Shown: positions 1 to 9,346 of the stretch, piece after piece | Layout: every line of letters begins with the position of its first letter | Position numbering within the stretch: position 1 is the stretch's first letter | Assembly: GCA_049975345.1 (NCBI GenBank) | Contig: JBNGDP010000004.1 | Span: forward strand, 18,235 to 82,234 | DNA from: Oceanipulchritudo sp049975345 | GTDB lineage: Bacteria > Verrucomicrobiota > Verrucomicrobiia > Opitutales > Oceanipulchritudinaceae | Length of the DNA stretch: 64,000 nt | Direction: 5' to 3' | The notes under the pieces: model-generated | What the model was told of the DNA's origin: nothing | Seen by the model: only the letters and a program-made list of their open reading frames with translations | Database searches by the model: none | Translations under genes and position numbers: made by a program

Positions 1-264
<264 letters not shown>

Positions 265-277
265 AGGGAGTCCCCCG

Positions 278-1327
278 CTATTCCCCTTCCTCCACAGCGT
301 CCTTGTGCTTGCGGTAGAGGCCGCGGAACTGGTGGTAGGAGAGGCCGAGGAGCTTGGCCGCTTCGCCCTGGTGGAACTTGGCCTCCTCGAGGGCGGTTTT
401 GAGGGCCTCCACCTCGAGGTCGCGCACCAAGTCGTTGAGGGGGGTTTGTCCGGGAATGAAGCGGGGTGTTCCGGCATTCACCGCCCGGTCCGCTTCCTTC
501 CCGGGGGATCCGTCATTCAACTCCCCGAACGGGGAAATGAAGGGGTCAAAGGTCACGGACCGGATGGGTTTCCCGCCGCTGGCGTAGACGGCCCGTTCGA
601 CCACATTCTTGAGCTCGCGGATATTGCCGGGCCAGTGATAATCCTGCAGGGCCTGGGCGGCCTCCTCGCTGAAGGGGGGGACTTCGCGCCAACCGAGCTC
701 CATCGCCATCTTGGCGGCGAAGTGGCGGGCCAGCAGGTCGATGTCCTCCTTTCGCTCGCGCAGGGGAGGCAGGAAGAGCACCTCGAAACTCAGCCGGTCC
801 AGCAGGTCGCGCTTGAATTTCCCCTCCGCGGCCAGCCTGGGGAGGTCGACGTTGGTGGCCCCGATGATGCGCACATCCACGCGCACCGGATGGCTGCCCC
901 CCACCCGCTCAAACCGGTTGTACTCGACCACCCGGAGAATCTTTTCCTGCACGGTGACCGGGATCAGCCCGATCTCGTCGAGGAAGAGGGTCCCGTTGTC
1001 GGCCGCCTCAAAGCGCCCGAGCCGGCGCTTGTTCGCCCCGGTGAAGGCCCCCGCCTCGTGACCGAACAGCTCCGATTCCAGCACCGAGGGGGAAAGCGCC
1101 GCGCAATTCAGCGCCACCAGCGGCCCCTGCCAGCGGCGCGAGAGGTAATGCAGGCGCGAAACCGCCAGCTCCTTGCCGGTGCCCCGCTCCCCGACGATCA
1201 GCACCGGCCGGTCGACCTGCGCCACCCGCGAAAGGCGCTCCTGGAATTCGATGAACACCTCCGATTCCCCAAGGGCGTCCATCTTCCCGACCGTTCCTTC
1301 AAAGGGGCCCTCCGTGTCGTTTGGCAT
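278..1327 (-). CDS. pspF: sigma-54-dependent activator of the phage-shock operon, PspF-like
   Basis: 349-aa AAA+ enhancer-binding protein without an N-terminal receiver domain, as in PspF. Visible are Walker A GERGTGKE, the sigma-54-contacting GAFTGA loop, Walker B LFLDEI, sensor region WPGNIRELKN, and a C-terminal helix-turn-helix of the Fis type (AAKLLGLSYHQFRGLYRKH). In enterobacteria PspF is held inactive by PspA and switches on pspABC when the inner membrane is stressed. Here it is divergent from pspABC, the classical arrangement, and a sigma-54-like promoter lies in front of pspA. Length is close to the usual 325-350 aa. The assignment rests on both domain order and context. Confidence 0.88.
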   Translation of the reverse strand: MPNDTEGPFEGTVGKMDALGESEVFIEFQERLSRVAQVDRPVLIVGERGTGKELAVSRLHYLSRRWQGPLVALNCAALSPSVLESELFGHEAGAFTGANKRRLGRFEAADNGTLFLDEIGLIPVTVQEKILRVVEYNRFERVGGSHPVRVDVRIIGATNVDLPRLAAEGKFKRDLLDRLSFEVLFLPPLRERKEDIDLLARHFAAKMAMELGWREVPPFSEEAAQALQDYHWPGNIRELKNVVERAVYASGGKPIRSVTFDPFISPFGELNDGSPGKEADRAVNAGTPRFIPGQTPLNDLVRDLEVEALKTALEEAKFHQGEAAKLLGLSYHQFRGLYRKHKDAVEEGE

Positions 1328-1453
1328 GGGTGGCTTATCTCACCAAATCTTGGTTTCGTCCACTAAAAAAGCGGGCCTGGAATGGAAACCCATGAAAATT
1401 TCAAACTTCCAACCGGTTGATTACCAATTGCTTGATTCTTTTTCCGCAATTTT

Positions 1454-1469
1454 TGGCACGGGACCTGTT
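1454..1469 (+). promoter_or_regulatory. candidate sigma-54 promoter of pspABC
   Basis: TGGCACG at 1454-1460, four bases, then CTGTT at 1465-1469. The -24 element matches the sigma-54 consensus TGGCACG exactly. The -12 element has G in the right register but T instead of C. Predicted transcription start is near 1480, giving a leader of about 66 bases before pspA. It lies between the divergent pspF and pspA genes, where PspF would be expected to act. No sigma-70-like hexamers stand out here. Upstream activator sites were not resolved. Confidence 0.6.
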
Positions 1470-1545
1470 GATAGATTGGCAGTGTTTTCAAATCCACCAC
1501 CGAAAACCTTTCAACAAACACAACAACCTCAACAAAAGTAGAACA

Positions 1546-2217
1546 ATGGGAATCTTCTCACGCTTCAGAGACATCATCAATTCCAACCTCAACGCGATGT
1601 TGGAGAAGGCCGAGGATCCGGAAAAGCTGATCAAGCTGATGATCCAGGAAATGGAGGACACGCTCGTCGAGCTGAAGGCCTCCTGCGCCGGGGCCATGGC
1701 CAGCCGCACGCGGGTCACCCGGGCCCGCGACACCGCCGCCGAAGGCGCGAAAAAATGGGACGGCAAGGCCCGCCTCGCCGTGGAAAAGGGCCGCGAGGAC
1801 CTGGCCCGCGAGGCGCTGCTGGAAAAGCGCGCCTGCCAGCAGGAGGTCGAGGACCGCGAAAAGGAAATCACCCACTTCGATGAGCTGGTTTCCCAGTACC
1901 AGAAGGACATCCTCCAGCTGGAGGAAAAGCTGGAATCGGCCCGCAACAAGCACCGCATCCTGGTGCAGCGGCACATCCACGCCGGCCATCGCAAGTCGGC
2001 CCAGAGCAAGATCCGCAAGGCCGACTCCTCGGACGCCTTCTTCCGCTTCGAGCAGTTCGAGAACCGGATCGAGCGCATGGAAGCGGACGCCGACCTGGTG
2101 AACTTCCGCGGCGCCGACCTCGAGGACGAATTCAGCAAGCTGGAAACCGACGAGCAGATCGAGAACGAGCTCGCCTCCCTCAAGGAATCCATTAAGGAGA
2201 ATAAACAAGAGTCATGA
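1546..2217 (+). CDS. pspA: phage shock protein A (ESCRT-III-like membrane repair protein)
   Basis: 223 aa, almost the same length as E. coli PspA (222). Start chosen at ATG 1546 because the protein then begins MGIFSRFRDIINSNLNAMLE, the canonical PspA N-terminal amphipathic helix. The frame is open further upstream, but that part is not family-like. The rest is a long charged coiled coil (EKLIKLMIQEMEDTLVELK, then repeated heptads of Glu/Lys/Arg) typical of PspA/IM30/Vipp1, which polymerise on damaged membranes and, in the Psp system, inhibit PspF. No Shine-Dalgarno sequence precedes the ATG. The stop overlaps pspB by ATGA, so translation is probably coupled. Confidence 0.92.
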   Translation: MGIFSRFRDIINSNLNAMLEKAEDPEKLIKLMIQEMEDTLVELKASCAGAMASRTRVTRARDTAAEGAKKWDGKARLAVEKGREDLAREALLEKRACQQEVEDREKEITHFDELVSQYQKDILQLEEKLESARNKHRILVQRHIHAGHRKSAQSKIRKADSSDAFFRFEQFENRIERMEADADLVNFRGADLEDEFSKLETDEQIENELASLKESIKENKQES

Positions 2218-2459
2218 CACCCGAAACGCTTGTTCCCGTCCTGATTGTTTTCATCGTCGTCGGCCTGCCGGTCATGGCCGGAACGCTGATCTCCCTGGCC
2301 AAAATCCTGAAGGGGAAGTCCGGCGGCTCCGGCAAGGACGGCAAGGTCTCCGACCGGGAGGAAGCCGAGATCATGCAGGAAATCGCCCAGACCGTGTCCC
2401 GGTTGGAAAAGCGAATCGACGCCCTGGAGACCATCGTCCTGGAAAAACCCTCACGCTAA
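2214..2459 (+). CDS. pspB: phage shock protein B
   Basis: 81-aa small membrane protein: one N-terminal hydrophobic segment (roughly residues 6-29, VPVLIVFIVVGLPVMAGTLI) followed by a charged cytoplasmic helix (EEAEIMQEIAQTVSRLEKRI) resembling the PspB coiled coil. PspB works with PspC as membrane sensor that draws PspA away from PspF. ATG 2214 overlaps the pspA stop (ATGA). pspC starts 21 bases downstream. E. coli PspB is 74 aa. Sequence conservation in PspB is low, so position between pspA and pspC carries much of the weight. Confidence 0.8.
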   Translation: MTPETLVPVLIVFIVVGLPVMAGTLISLAKILKGKSGGSGKDGKVSDREEAEIMQEIAQTVSRLEKRIDALETIVLEKPSR

Positions 2460-2480
2460 CCCATTTCACCTGAACGCATC

Positions 2481-2867
2481 ATGCCACCATACACGCAAAC
2501 TTCACGCACCCTTTACCGCTCGCGCCGGGGCTGGATCTTCGGCATCTGCCAGGGCCTCGCCGATTACGCCGACATCAGCGTCCTCTGGGTCCGGCTCGGA
2601 GCGATCATCGCCACCATGCTGACGGGCTTCTGGCCCATGGTCCTGCTCTACATCGTCGCCGCCATCTTCCTGAAGCCGGCCCCCGTAATTGAGTTCACCG
2701 ACGACGAGGACTGGAATTTCTATCAGGCCTACGTTTCCGACCGCAAAATGGCCCTGCGACGCCTCAAGCGCCGCTGCGAATCCCTCGACCGGCGCACCCG
2801 GCGGATGGAGAATATCGTCACCAACCGCGAATTCGACTGGGACCGGCGGTTTGAATCGGGGGCCTGA
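2481..2867 (+). CDS. pspC: phage shock protein C
   Basis: 128 aa. Residues about 8-65 form a PspC domain: RTLYRSRRGWIFGICQGLA, ADYADISVLWVRL, then a hydrophobic segment (AIIATMLTGFWPMVLLYIVAA) ending in FLKPAP. The remaining third is a charged tail with ALRRLKRRCESLDRRTRRME. PspC is an inner-membrane protein that signals envelope stress with PspB. It closes the pspABC operon; 94 bases separate it from the downstream histidine kinase. Confidence 0.88.
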   Translation: MPPYTQTSRTLYRSRRGWIFGICQGLADYADISVLWVRLGAIIATMLTGFWPMVLLYIVAAIFLKPAPVIEFTDDEDWNFYQAYVSDRKMALRRLKRRCESLDRRTRRMENIVTNREFDWDRRFESGA

Positions 2868-2961
2868 GCGTTTTTTCACTTTACGGTTTGGTAAAGCCTG
2901 ATTTAACAATTACCGGTGTGGCGGATGAACCGCGACACCGGTTTTTCAGTATTTCAGGGCC

Positions 2962-4056
2962 ATGGAGCTACAAACACACCCGTTTTTCAAGCAGATGGAC
3001 AAGGAGAGCGTCGAGGCGCTCACCCGCTCCGCTCTGATCCAGAACCTGCCACGCGGGACCGTCATTTTCGAGGAGGGCGATATCTCCGACTCGATCTACC
3101 TGGTCCTCGAGGGAACCATCGAGTTCAGCAAGAAGGTCAACAACCGCGGCCACATCAATATCAGCCAGAGCCACAAAGGGGAATATTTCGGGGAAATCGG
3201 CGTTCTCACCAACGACCGGCGCTCCCTGCGCGCGGAAGCCAAGACGGAATGCTCCATCGCCTGCATCCCCGGCGCCGCCCTCGTGAACTACCTGCGCAAG
3301 ATGCCGGGCCCGGTGCAGGGGCTCATGCAATCCATCATCGCCCACCTGCAGGGGACCACGCGCAAAATGGTCGACGACCGGATCCATCAGGAAAAGATGG
3401 CCCTGATCGGCAACATGACCAACACGATCGTCCACGATTTCAAGAATCCCTTCTGCCTGATCAGCCTGAGTTCCCAGCTGCTGCGGCAGAAGCATCCCGA
3501 GCCGGAATCGCAGAAGCTCTGCCAGAATATCGAGAAGCAGGTCGACCGGATGGTCTCCATGGTCACGGAGCTGGCCGAATTCTCGCGGGGCGAACACACC
3601 ATCAACAAGGTCAAGCTCAAGCTCAAGGACCTGTTTGATGAGTTCAAGTCGCTCAACCACCCCTATTTTGAGAGCACGAATGTGCAGATCAGCATCGAGG
3701 TGCCGGATGTGCAGATCATCGGCGCCAAGGCCAAGCTTTTCCGGGTCTTCCAGAACCTGATCGGAAACGCGATCGAGGCCTTCGGGGACCGTGCCGGCGC
3801 GGTCAAGCTGACGGGCACCGTCTCCCATGCGGAAAACCGGGTGCAGCTTTTCATCGAGGACAACGCGGGGGGCATCCCGGAGTCCATCCGCGACCGGCTG
3901 TTTGAACCCTTCGTCTCCTATGGCAAACGGGAGGGCACGGGGCTGGGCACGGCCATCGCCCGCTCCATCATCGAGGCCCACGGTGGAACCATCACCTACC
4001 GCACCGAAACCGGCCGCGGGACCATCTTCACGATCAATCTCCCCCTCGCCAAGTAG
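2962..4056 (+). CDS. soluble histidine kinase with N-terminal cyclic-nucleotide-binding domain
   Basis: 364 aa with no membrane segment. Residues about 10-125 form a CAP_ED/cNMP-binding beta-roll (LPRGTVIFEEGD, IYLVLEGTIEFS, GEYFGEIGVL with the phosphate-cassette-like FGEIG). Residues about 145-215 are a HisKA dimerisation domain with His158 in VHDFKNPF. The HATPase domain follows with N box NLIGNAIEAF, G1 DNAGGIP, F box LFEPFVSYGKREGTGLG and G2 GTGLGTAIA. It would autophosphorylate and pass phosphate to a partner response regulator, but none is encoded here, so it is an orphan. It lies just after pspABC on the same strand and may share their response. The ligand is unknown. Confidence 0.82.
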   Translation: MELQTHPFFKQMDKESVEALTRSALIQNLPRGTVIFEEGDISDSIYLVLEGTIEFSKKVNNRGHINISQSHKGEYFGEIGVLTNDRRSLRAEAKTECSIACIPGAALVNYLRKMPGPVQGLMQSIIAHLQGTTRKMVDDRIHQEKMALIGNMTNTIVHDFKNPFCLISLSSQLLRQKHPEPESQKLCQNIEKQVDRMVSMVTELAEFSRGEHTINKVKLKLKDLFDEFKSLNHPYFESTNVQISIEVPDVQIIGAKAKLFRVFQNLIGNAIEAFGDRAGAVKLTGTVSHAENRVQLFIEDNAGGIPESIRDRLFEPFVSYGKREGTGLGTAIARSIIEAHGGTITYRTETGRGTIFTINLPLAK

Positions 4057-4061
4057 GCGAG
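4045..4061. terminator. hairpin across the stops of two convergent genes
   Basis: CTCGCC (4045-4050), loop AAGTA, GGCGAG (4056-4061): a perfect 6-bp stem. It contains the stop codon of the histidine kinase (TAG 4054-4056) and abuts the stop of the large minus-strand gene (4062-4064). There is no T-tract on either side, so it would be a non-canonical or Rho-assisted bidirectional terminator at best. Confidence 0.4.
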
Positions 4062-7000
4062 TCAGTCGGGATTGGGTTCCACCCGGAGCATCCGCGCCTC
4101 GCCGATCCGGTAGACCGTACCGGTACGGGGAATGACCAGCCGGTGCGGCGGAAATTCGAACGTCCCCGCCCAGTTGACCCGGTAGGATAGAATGAATTCA
4201 TGCCGGCCGCTGGCCAGGGATTTCATGCGAATGACCTGCTTCAGGCGGTCCGGTTGCTCGACAAAGGTGACGGCGGGCGGCCCGAACAGGGCCTTCCCGG
4301 TGGAGGGTTCGAATAGGTGCTGGATGGCGTCGGCGGCCAGGGTCGCCCCGGCGGGACAGGAAAACTGGAATTCCGCCAATTCCGCGGGTTCCTCGACATA
4401 GATGGAAAGGCGGACCTGCAGGGTATCCCCCGGTTGAAGGAGCAGTTCCTCCCCCAGCGGGTCCACCTGCCGACGGATTCCCGCCAGCAGGGTGGGTTCA
4501 AGATACTCACGAAAGGCGCTTTGCTCCTGTTCCGGGTACGGAGGGGGCGGCGAAGAGGCCTTGGCCTTTTTCATTCCGAGCGCCAGGATCATCACCGGGT
4601 TGGCGCACTCCGAGGCATCCACCTCCAGGCTGAGGATTCCGCCCTCGCCGGCCGCCTCCGGCAAATCGGGGACAATCGGCTTTCCCGCAAGGCCGCCCTG
4701 CCCGGAAGGGATCAAGACCGGTTCCCCGTCGTTGAAGGCAATCCGGGCATTGCCTTCCAGCATGAAGTCTCCTTCCCACAGGAAGACCGCCAGCAGGTTG
4801 AGGAATCCGGCAAACGGTTCCCATCCGCGTTTCAACCCCTCCTCGTCCAGACACGAAAAGGTCGCCTGCAGGACCGATTCGCGCGTCGACGCGCTTTCCC
4901 GGCCCGCCTCCAGTCCAAGATAAACAAGGGAATTCTCATGGAACCCGCTCAAGGCCGGTTGCCTTGCGGCGTCCAGATGCCGCTGCAACTCACCGGAGAG
5001 CAGGCGGACTTCCTCGTGGAACCCGAAGGCACGTGAAACCTGCAGCAGAAGGGACAAACCCGCCGGCCCGAGGCTGTCGCGCCGGTGAAGGAACTCAAGG
5101 AAAGTCCTGGCCTCGATCCGGGAAGGGCGTATCGGCCCGCCCGACGAATCCGGTGCGGCGAGCGCCCGGAGGGCGAACAAGCGGGTCATCACGGCAACGT
5201 CTTCGTCCACAAGAACGGATTCCAGGAGCGAACGCGCCCCCTCGCGGACCTCCGCCAATTCTCCTTCGGAGGGGAGGGAGAACGTCTCCAGCCCCCAAAG
5301 CACGAGGGAGGTCAGCCATGGATCCGACGCCTCCCCCTTGATCCAGGTCCACCCGCCATCCCCCGATTGCCAGGCGCGCAGGGATTCCAGAAGCAAGGCG
5401 GATTCCGCGGCCTCATCGGCATCCGAAACGCCATGATGCTCGTGCACCCGGGCCATGGCCCAATTCCCAAGGGCCACCAGCATCGGTTCGGAGCGCGAGA
5501 GCCGGCCGGCCAGATAATCCCACAAGCCCGGCAGGACCTCCCCCATCGAGGGACTGGCCACCACAATCCCCGATTGCCATTCCCCCGCATTGAGTTCCAT
5601 GCGGAATGCGGATTGCCCGGAAGGAACGACCCGCGCGGAAAGGGCCGGTTCCACCGGAGTCGCGGTGACGGTGCAATCCAATGCGGCTTCACTGGAGGAA
5701 TGTTCCCCCCCGACCTTCACATGCAGCCGTCCATTGCCGGGCTTTTCCGCAACCACCCGGAGGGGAAAGCGGATCCTGGCACCGGGTCCGAGCACGCCCG
5801 CTTCCCGTCCCGAGGAGAGCAAGGTCAAGGACCCTTCCGTTTCGACCTCCACCTCGACGACTTCCCGGGACCGGGTCGTGTTCTCCACGATAAAGGGGAC
5901 GGCGAGCCCGTCACCGGGGCGCAGCAGGGAGGGACCCTCGACGGCGATGCGGATCGGCAGTTCAGTCGAAATCACCCAGCTGTCCCAGTACAGGGAGTCC
6001 TCCCGGGAAAGGCTGAAAAGGTTCTGGATCCAGCGGCCCGTGGATGCGGGAAGGGTACCCTTCAGATGGATTTGCTCCCCGGGGGCACTCCATTCGGCGG
6101 GTTTCAAGGGCCCGGCCGGGGCGTTTCCCTCGTCCGCAAGGGCCAGCTCCGGATACAAGGCCAGCAGGCGGTTTGCGTCCGGATAAGGCTGCCCTTGATC
6201 AGAGCGTCCGGGATCCTGTGAGGGCATCGGCTCGGCAAGGGGACGGAAGACGGGCCACAACCGGTTCAGGGTGATGTACTCGGAGGCGGAATCCTGCCGG
6301 CCGGAAGCGCGCAATTCACTCTGCCAACGGATGTAGCCGTCCAGAAGGCGCCGCGCCGGTTCGGGATTCAAATTCCACATCGGGGTGCCCCGCACCTCCC
6401 CGGAATCCAGGTGCAAGGTCCAGTCCACTTCCGATCCCGGATTCAGGCCGGCGGGGATCTCGGAATCCAATTTCCATTCCACCGCCGGATCGGATTCAAT
6501 GTGCCAGCAAAGGAAATCCAGCTGGAATTCCCCCACCACGATCACCCGGCAAACCGCCAGAGGGGCCGTTCCCGGAGCCGTTGGCTCCACCTCCACGTGA
6601 ACGGCGTTGCTGCGGGGCTGCAGCAGGCTTGTGCGGGTGGTCCCGTCGGCCAGTTCCAGGTCCAGGAGAACCGATGCCGTTTTCCGGTCCAGGAGGATAA
6701 GAATCTGCTCGGTGCCGTCGGGATCGGTCTCATGAACCAGGCGCGGTTTGTCGCTGCGAAAGGCCCTCAGGTCATCCTCCTGCGGCAGCACCCAGACCTC
6801 GACCGGCCCGTCCGGGTATTCCGCCCTCACATCCATCTCCCGCTCGGAAAACTCGATCCGGTAATACCCGGGTCGTTCGAAACGGATGGGAATAGCGCGA
6901 TCCTCGCCGGTGAGCACCTCGATTCGGTCGATCTCCTCGCGGATAAAGCCCTGTTCCAGGAGCCGGTAATCCGTCTTCGCACTGCCGAGGAGCGAACGGT

Positions 7001-9209
7001 CCGGAAGTTGCAGGTACTCCTGCTCGGACAGAAGGGTTCCCCGCTTCCGATGAAGGTAGCGGCTCTCCCAACTCTGACGGTAGACCAGCAAATCCCCCTC
7101 GGGGGCCCGCGGAAGGCGGGGGCTGTCCACGGGCACGCTCAGGCGGACGGTGACCTCCTCCCCCGCCCGGATGATCTGTTCACTTTGCCGGAATTGAATC
7201 CGGCTGCGGTAGGGCACAATGGCAAAGTATCGCTCCGACAACACCTCGTCCCGGTCGAGAGGCAGGATTTCCACACGGAAAGGACGGATTTCCCCGTTCG
7301 TTTCCAATTCGGGCAACTCAAGAAAAACGTCCCCGGGAACACTCCCCGGAATTCTCAGGATGTTCTCGAAAACCGGGCGCTCCCTCTTTGCAGGATCGAC
7401 GCCGGGAGCGGATTCCGCGATCCTCCGCCGGCTGGGCCAGACGCGGATCCGGATATAATCGGGAATGGAGCCCCCCCCTGCAAGGTTCCTTGCAATCCGG
7501 ATGCCCACGGGGGCGGAATCAAGAAAGAGTTGCTGGCCGGGGGAAAACCGTTCCCCCGAAAAATCGATCCGCAGCGGGAAGGGCCGGGAACTGGAAAGAT
7601 GTGTCAGCAGCAGGGTTCTCCCGTCCGGAAACTCCAGGTATGCCGGCCCGCTCTCAACAAGGGATTGCGGCAAATCCACCAGCCCGAGGGCGCTCGTCTC
7701 GTCGAGAATGGCCAGTTCCACTTCCCGGACTTCCCCGCCTGGAAGACGCAGCCGGTACCCGTCGGGGTCCCCCGCCCCTTCGGGAAGGAACGAACCCAGG
7801 AGGGCAAACTCCATCGATTCGCCCGGCCGCACCACCGGCTTCCCGGGGACAACCCAGGGCGGCGCCGGCTCCTCCTCCCGGTCCTCCGGGCGGATGACCA
7901 ACGCCGGGCTCATCTCCGCCAGCACATGGATTTCCCGCCAGCCGGATATCCGGGCGGACTCCAGTGACAAAAGCCCACGCCCATCGGTGGCTGTCCGGGC
8001 CAGCAGGGTCCCTTCCGGATCCAGCACGGAAACCGCGGCCTCCGGGACGGGACGTCCGCTCTCCGTGTCCGCCACCAGAAGGATCAGGTCACCGGATTTC
8101 CGGGGAATCACCGCGACCTCGAGAGGAGTCACCAGCAGCAGGTCCTGTTGTATCAAATCCCCGGAGGAGACCCGGATCCTGTACCAGCCGGGGGGCAGGT
8201 TCTCGCCGAGCCGGAATTCCCGCTTCTGCCAGTCAAAACGGTTGCGCAGCGCCAGGGTATAGCGCTTCTCGAAAACCAGGCTTTCCTGCGTGGGTTCCCC
8301 TTCCAGCCAGGATTCCCTCATTTGCGAAAGGGTGGCGGGTGTGCCCTCCGTCATCCAGGGGGTCGAATAAACTTCCAGCTGCAACTCATCCAGGTTCCGG
8401 ATCTCCACCTGGATCCGGATATCCGTATCCGGGTAAAAGCGATTTCCCAATTCCAGCTTCAAACCGGGAAGGAGCAACTGCTCCAGCGCGCGCAGGGCCG
8501 ATTTCCGGTAAATTTCCCGGGTCGATTCCAGGCCGAGAACCTGCCGGTAATGAAAAACCGCCCTTGAGAGGGCGGTCTCCCCGCCCGCGATCCCCTGACC
8601 GGGGTCCCGGCCCTCCCCGGTGTACAACTCCGCCAGGTGCAGCTGGATGGCATCCATCGGCACCTGGTCCCCCATCAACAGCGCCGCCTGCTGCAGCCAC
8701 GATTCAACCCGCCGGCGGGCTTCCAGGGAGGATTCCGGTGACCGCAAAAGCGATTCGGCAAGATAGAGCAGCATCCGGGCCTCCTCGCCGGGCGTTTGCG
8801 CTATGCCCAGAGCCCGCTGGTAATACCGCCGAAGGGCCGCCTCATCCGGAAGGGGTTCGGGCTGCGCAACCGCCCCCTCCCCGATCGCCTCCAGAAGCGA
8901 GAAATACACCTCCCGGGCAAGCCCCACCTCCGCTGAGGACTCCCACCCCTCCAGGACCTCCCTTGTCCAGTCCCAGACCACCGGGTCCCGCCACCACGCA
9001 AGGGGTCCGGCCTCCCGAACCAGCTCGGTCTGCCGCTGCAGCCGTTCCGTCACGGTGAGATCATCCCGCGCCCCCAGATCGCTCCACTGGCGCTGCCACT
9101 CCGTCAAATCGATGGGCTCCTCCCGCCCGGTGCAGGACAACCAGCCCGGAAGCATCCAAAGGAGCCAGAACAACCGTCTCAGGCGGGGCACTCGCATAAC
9201 TTCGCACAT
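4062..9209 (-). CDS. alpha-2-macroglobulin-like giant envelope protein without thioester
   Basis: About 1715 aa. Start set at ATG 9209 because GGGGGAG lies 8 bases upstream; the frame is open to an ATG at 9299. The N-terminus (MRVPRLRRLFWLLWMLPGWL then SC) looks like an export signal with a degenerate lipobox, suggesting a membrane-anchored protein. Seen in order: helical tetratricopeptide-like region, macroglobulin-type beta domains (DLILLVADTESGRPVPEAAV, ATDGRGLLSLE), the A2M-domain strand set (LRPGDGLAVPFIVENTT, GVLGPGARIRFPLRV) and an alpha-toroid (GDGGWTWIKGEASDPWLTSL). The CxEQ thioester that normally opens the toroid is absent. Bacterial A2Ms trap proteases in the periplasm. This one lies 137 bases after a secretin gene on the same strand, so it may belong to that operon. 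Confidence 0.75.
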   Translation of the reverse strand: MCEVMRVPRLRRLFWLLWMLPGWLSCTGREEPIDLTEWQRQWSDLGARDDLTVTERLQRQTELVREAGPLAWWRDPVVWDWTREVLEGWESSAEVGLAREVYFSLLEAIGEGAVAQPEPLPDEAALRRYYQRALGIAQTPGEEARMLLYLAESLLRSPESSLEARRRVESWLQQAALLMGDQVPMDAIQLHLAELYTGEGRDPGQGIAGGETALSRAVFHYRQVLGLESTREIYRKSALRALEQLLLPGLKLELGNRFYPDTDIRIQVEIRNLDELQLEVYSTPWMTEGTPATLSQMRESWLEGEPTQESLVFEKRYTLALRNRFDWQKREFRLGENLPPGWYRIRVSSGDLIQQDLLLVTPLEVAVIPRKSGDLILLVADTESGRPVPEAAVSVLDPEGTLLARTATDGRGLLSLESARISGWREIHVLAEMSPALVIRPEDREEEPAPPWVVPGKPVVRPGESMEFALLGSFLPEGAGDPDGYRLRLPGGEVREVELAILDETSALGLVDLPQSLVESGPAYLEFPDGRTLLLTHLSSSRPFPLRIDFSGERFSPGQQLFLDSAPVGIRIARNLAGGGSIPDYIRIRVWPSRRRIAESAPGVDPAKRERPVFENILRIPGSVPGDVFLELPELETNGEIRPFRVEILPLDRDEVLSERYFAIVPYRSRIQFRQSEQIIRAGEEVTVRLSVPVDSPRLPRAPEGDLLVYRQSWESRYLHRKRGTLLSEQEYLQLPDRSLLGSAKTDYRLLEQGFIREEIDRIEVLTGEDRAIPIRFERPGYYRIEFSEREMDVRAEYPDGPVEVWVLPQEDDLRAFRSDKPRLVHETDPDGTEQILILLDRKTASVLLDLELADGTTRTSLLQPRSNAVHVEVEPTAPGTAPLAVCRVIVVGEFQLDFLCWHIESDPAVEWKLDSEIPAGLNPGSEVDWTLHLDSGEVRGTPMWNLNPEPARRLLDGYIRWQSELRASGRQDSASEYITLNRLWPVFRPLAEPMPSQDPGRSDQGQPYPDANRLLALYPELALADEGNAPAGPLKPAEWSAPGEQIHLKGTLPASTGRWIQNLFSLSREDSLYWDSWVISTELPIRIAVEGPSLLRPGDGLAVPFIVENTTRSREVVEVEVETEGSLTLLSSGREAGVLGPGARIRFPLRVVAEKPGNGRLHVKVGGEHSSSEAALDCTVTATPVEPALSARVVPSGQSAFRMELNAGEWQSGIVVASPSMGEVLPGLWDYLAGRLSRSEPMLVALGNWAMARVHEHHGVSDADEAAESALLLESLRAWQSGDGGWTWIKGEASDPWLTSLVLWGLETFSLPSEGELAEVREGARSLLESVLVDEDVAVMTRLFALRALAAPDSSGGPIRPSRIEARTFLEFLHRRDSLGPAGLSLLLQVSRAFGFHEEVRLLSGELQRHLDAARQPALSGFHENSLVYLGLEAGRESASTRESVLQATFSCLDEEGLKRGWEPFAGFLNLLAVFLWEGDFMLEGNARIAFNDGEPVLIPSGQGGLAGKPIVPDLPEAAGEGGILSLEVDASECANPVMILALGMKKAKASSPPPPYPEQEQSAFREYLEPTLLAGIRRQVDPLGEELLLQPGDTLQVRLSIYVEEPAELAEFQFSCPAGATLAADAIQHLFEPSTGKALFGPPAVTFVEQPDRLKQVIRMKSLASGRHEFILSYRVNWAGTFEFPPHRLVIPRTGTVYRIGEARMLRVEPNPD

Positions 9210-9346
9210 CCAACGCACTCCCCCCATGCAAAGCCCCTTTCCAGACCGCGACAATGTTTTTTCAATGCGGACCCGTTTTGTTCCCAAGTCGCTGCGCACA
9301 ACCTACGATCCGTCATCCAACTGGATACGGAAAGCTTCCCGGACTT

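Noticed and set aside
305..1366. 353-aa plus-strand frame opposite pspF
   Set aside because: Antisense shadow of the AAA+ gene; GC-rich composition keeps the reverse frame open, and no domain is recognisable.
1417..1545. N-terminal extension of the pspA frame
   Set aside because: Open upstream of ATG 1546 but not PspA-like; it overlaps the sigma-54-like promoter. MGIFSRF is the family start.
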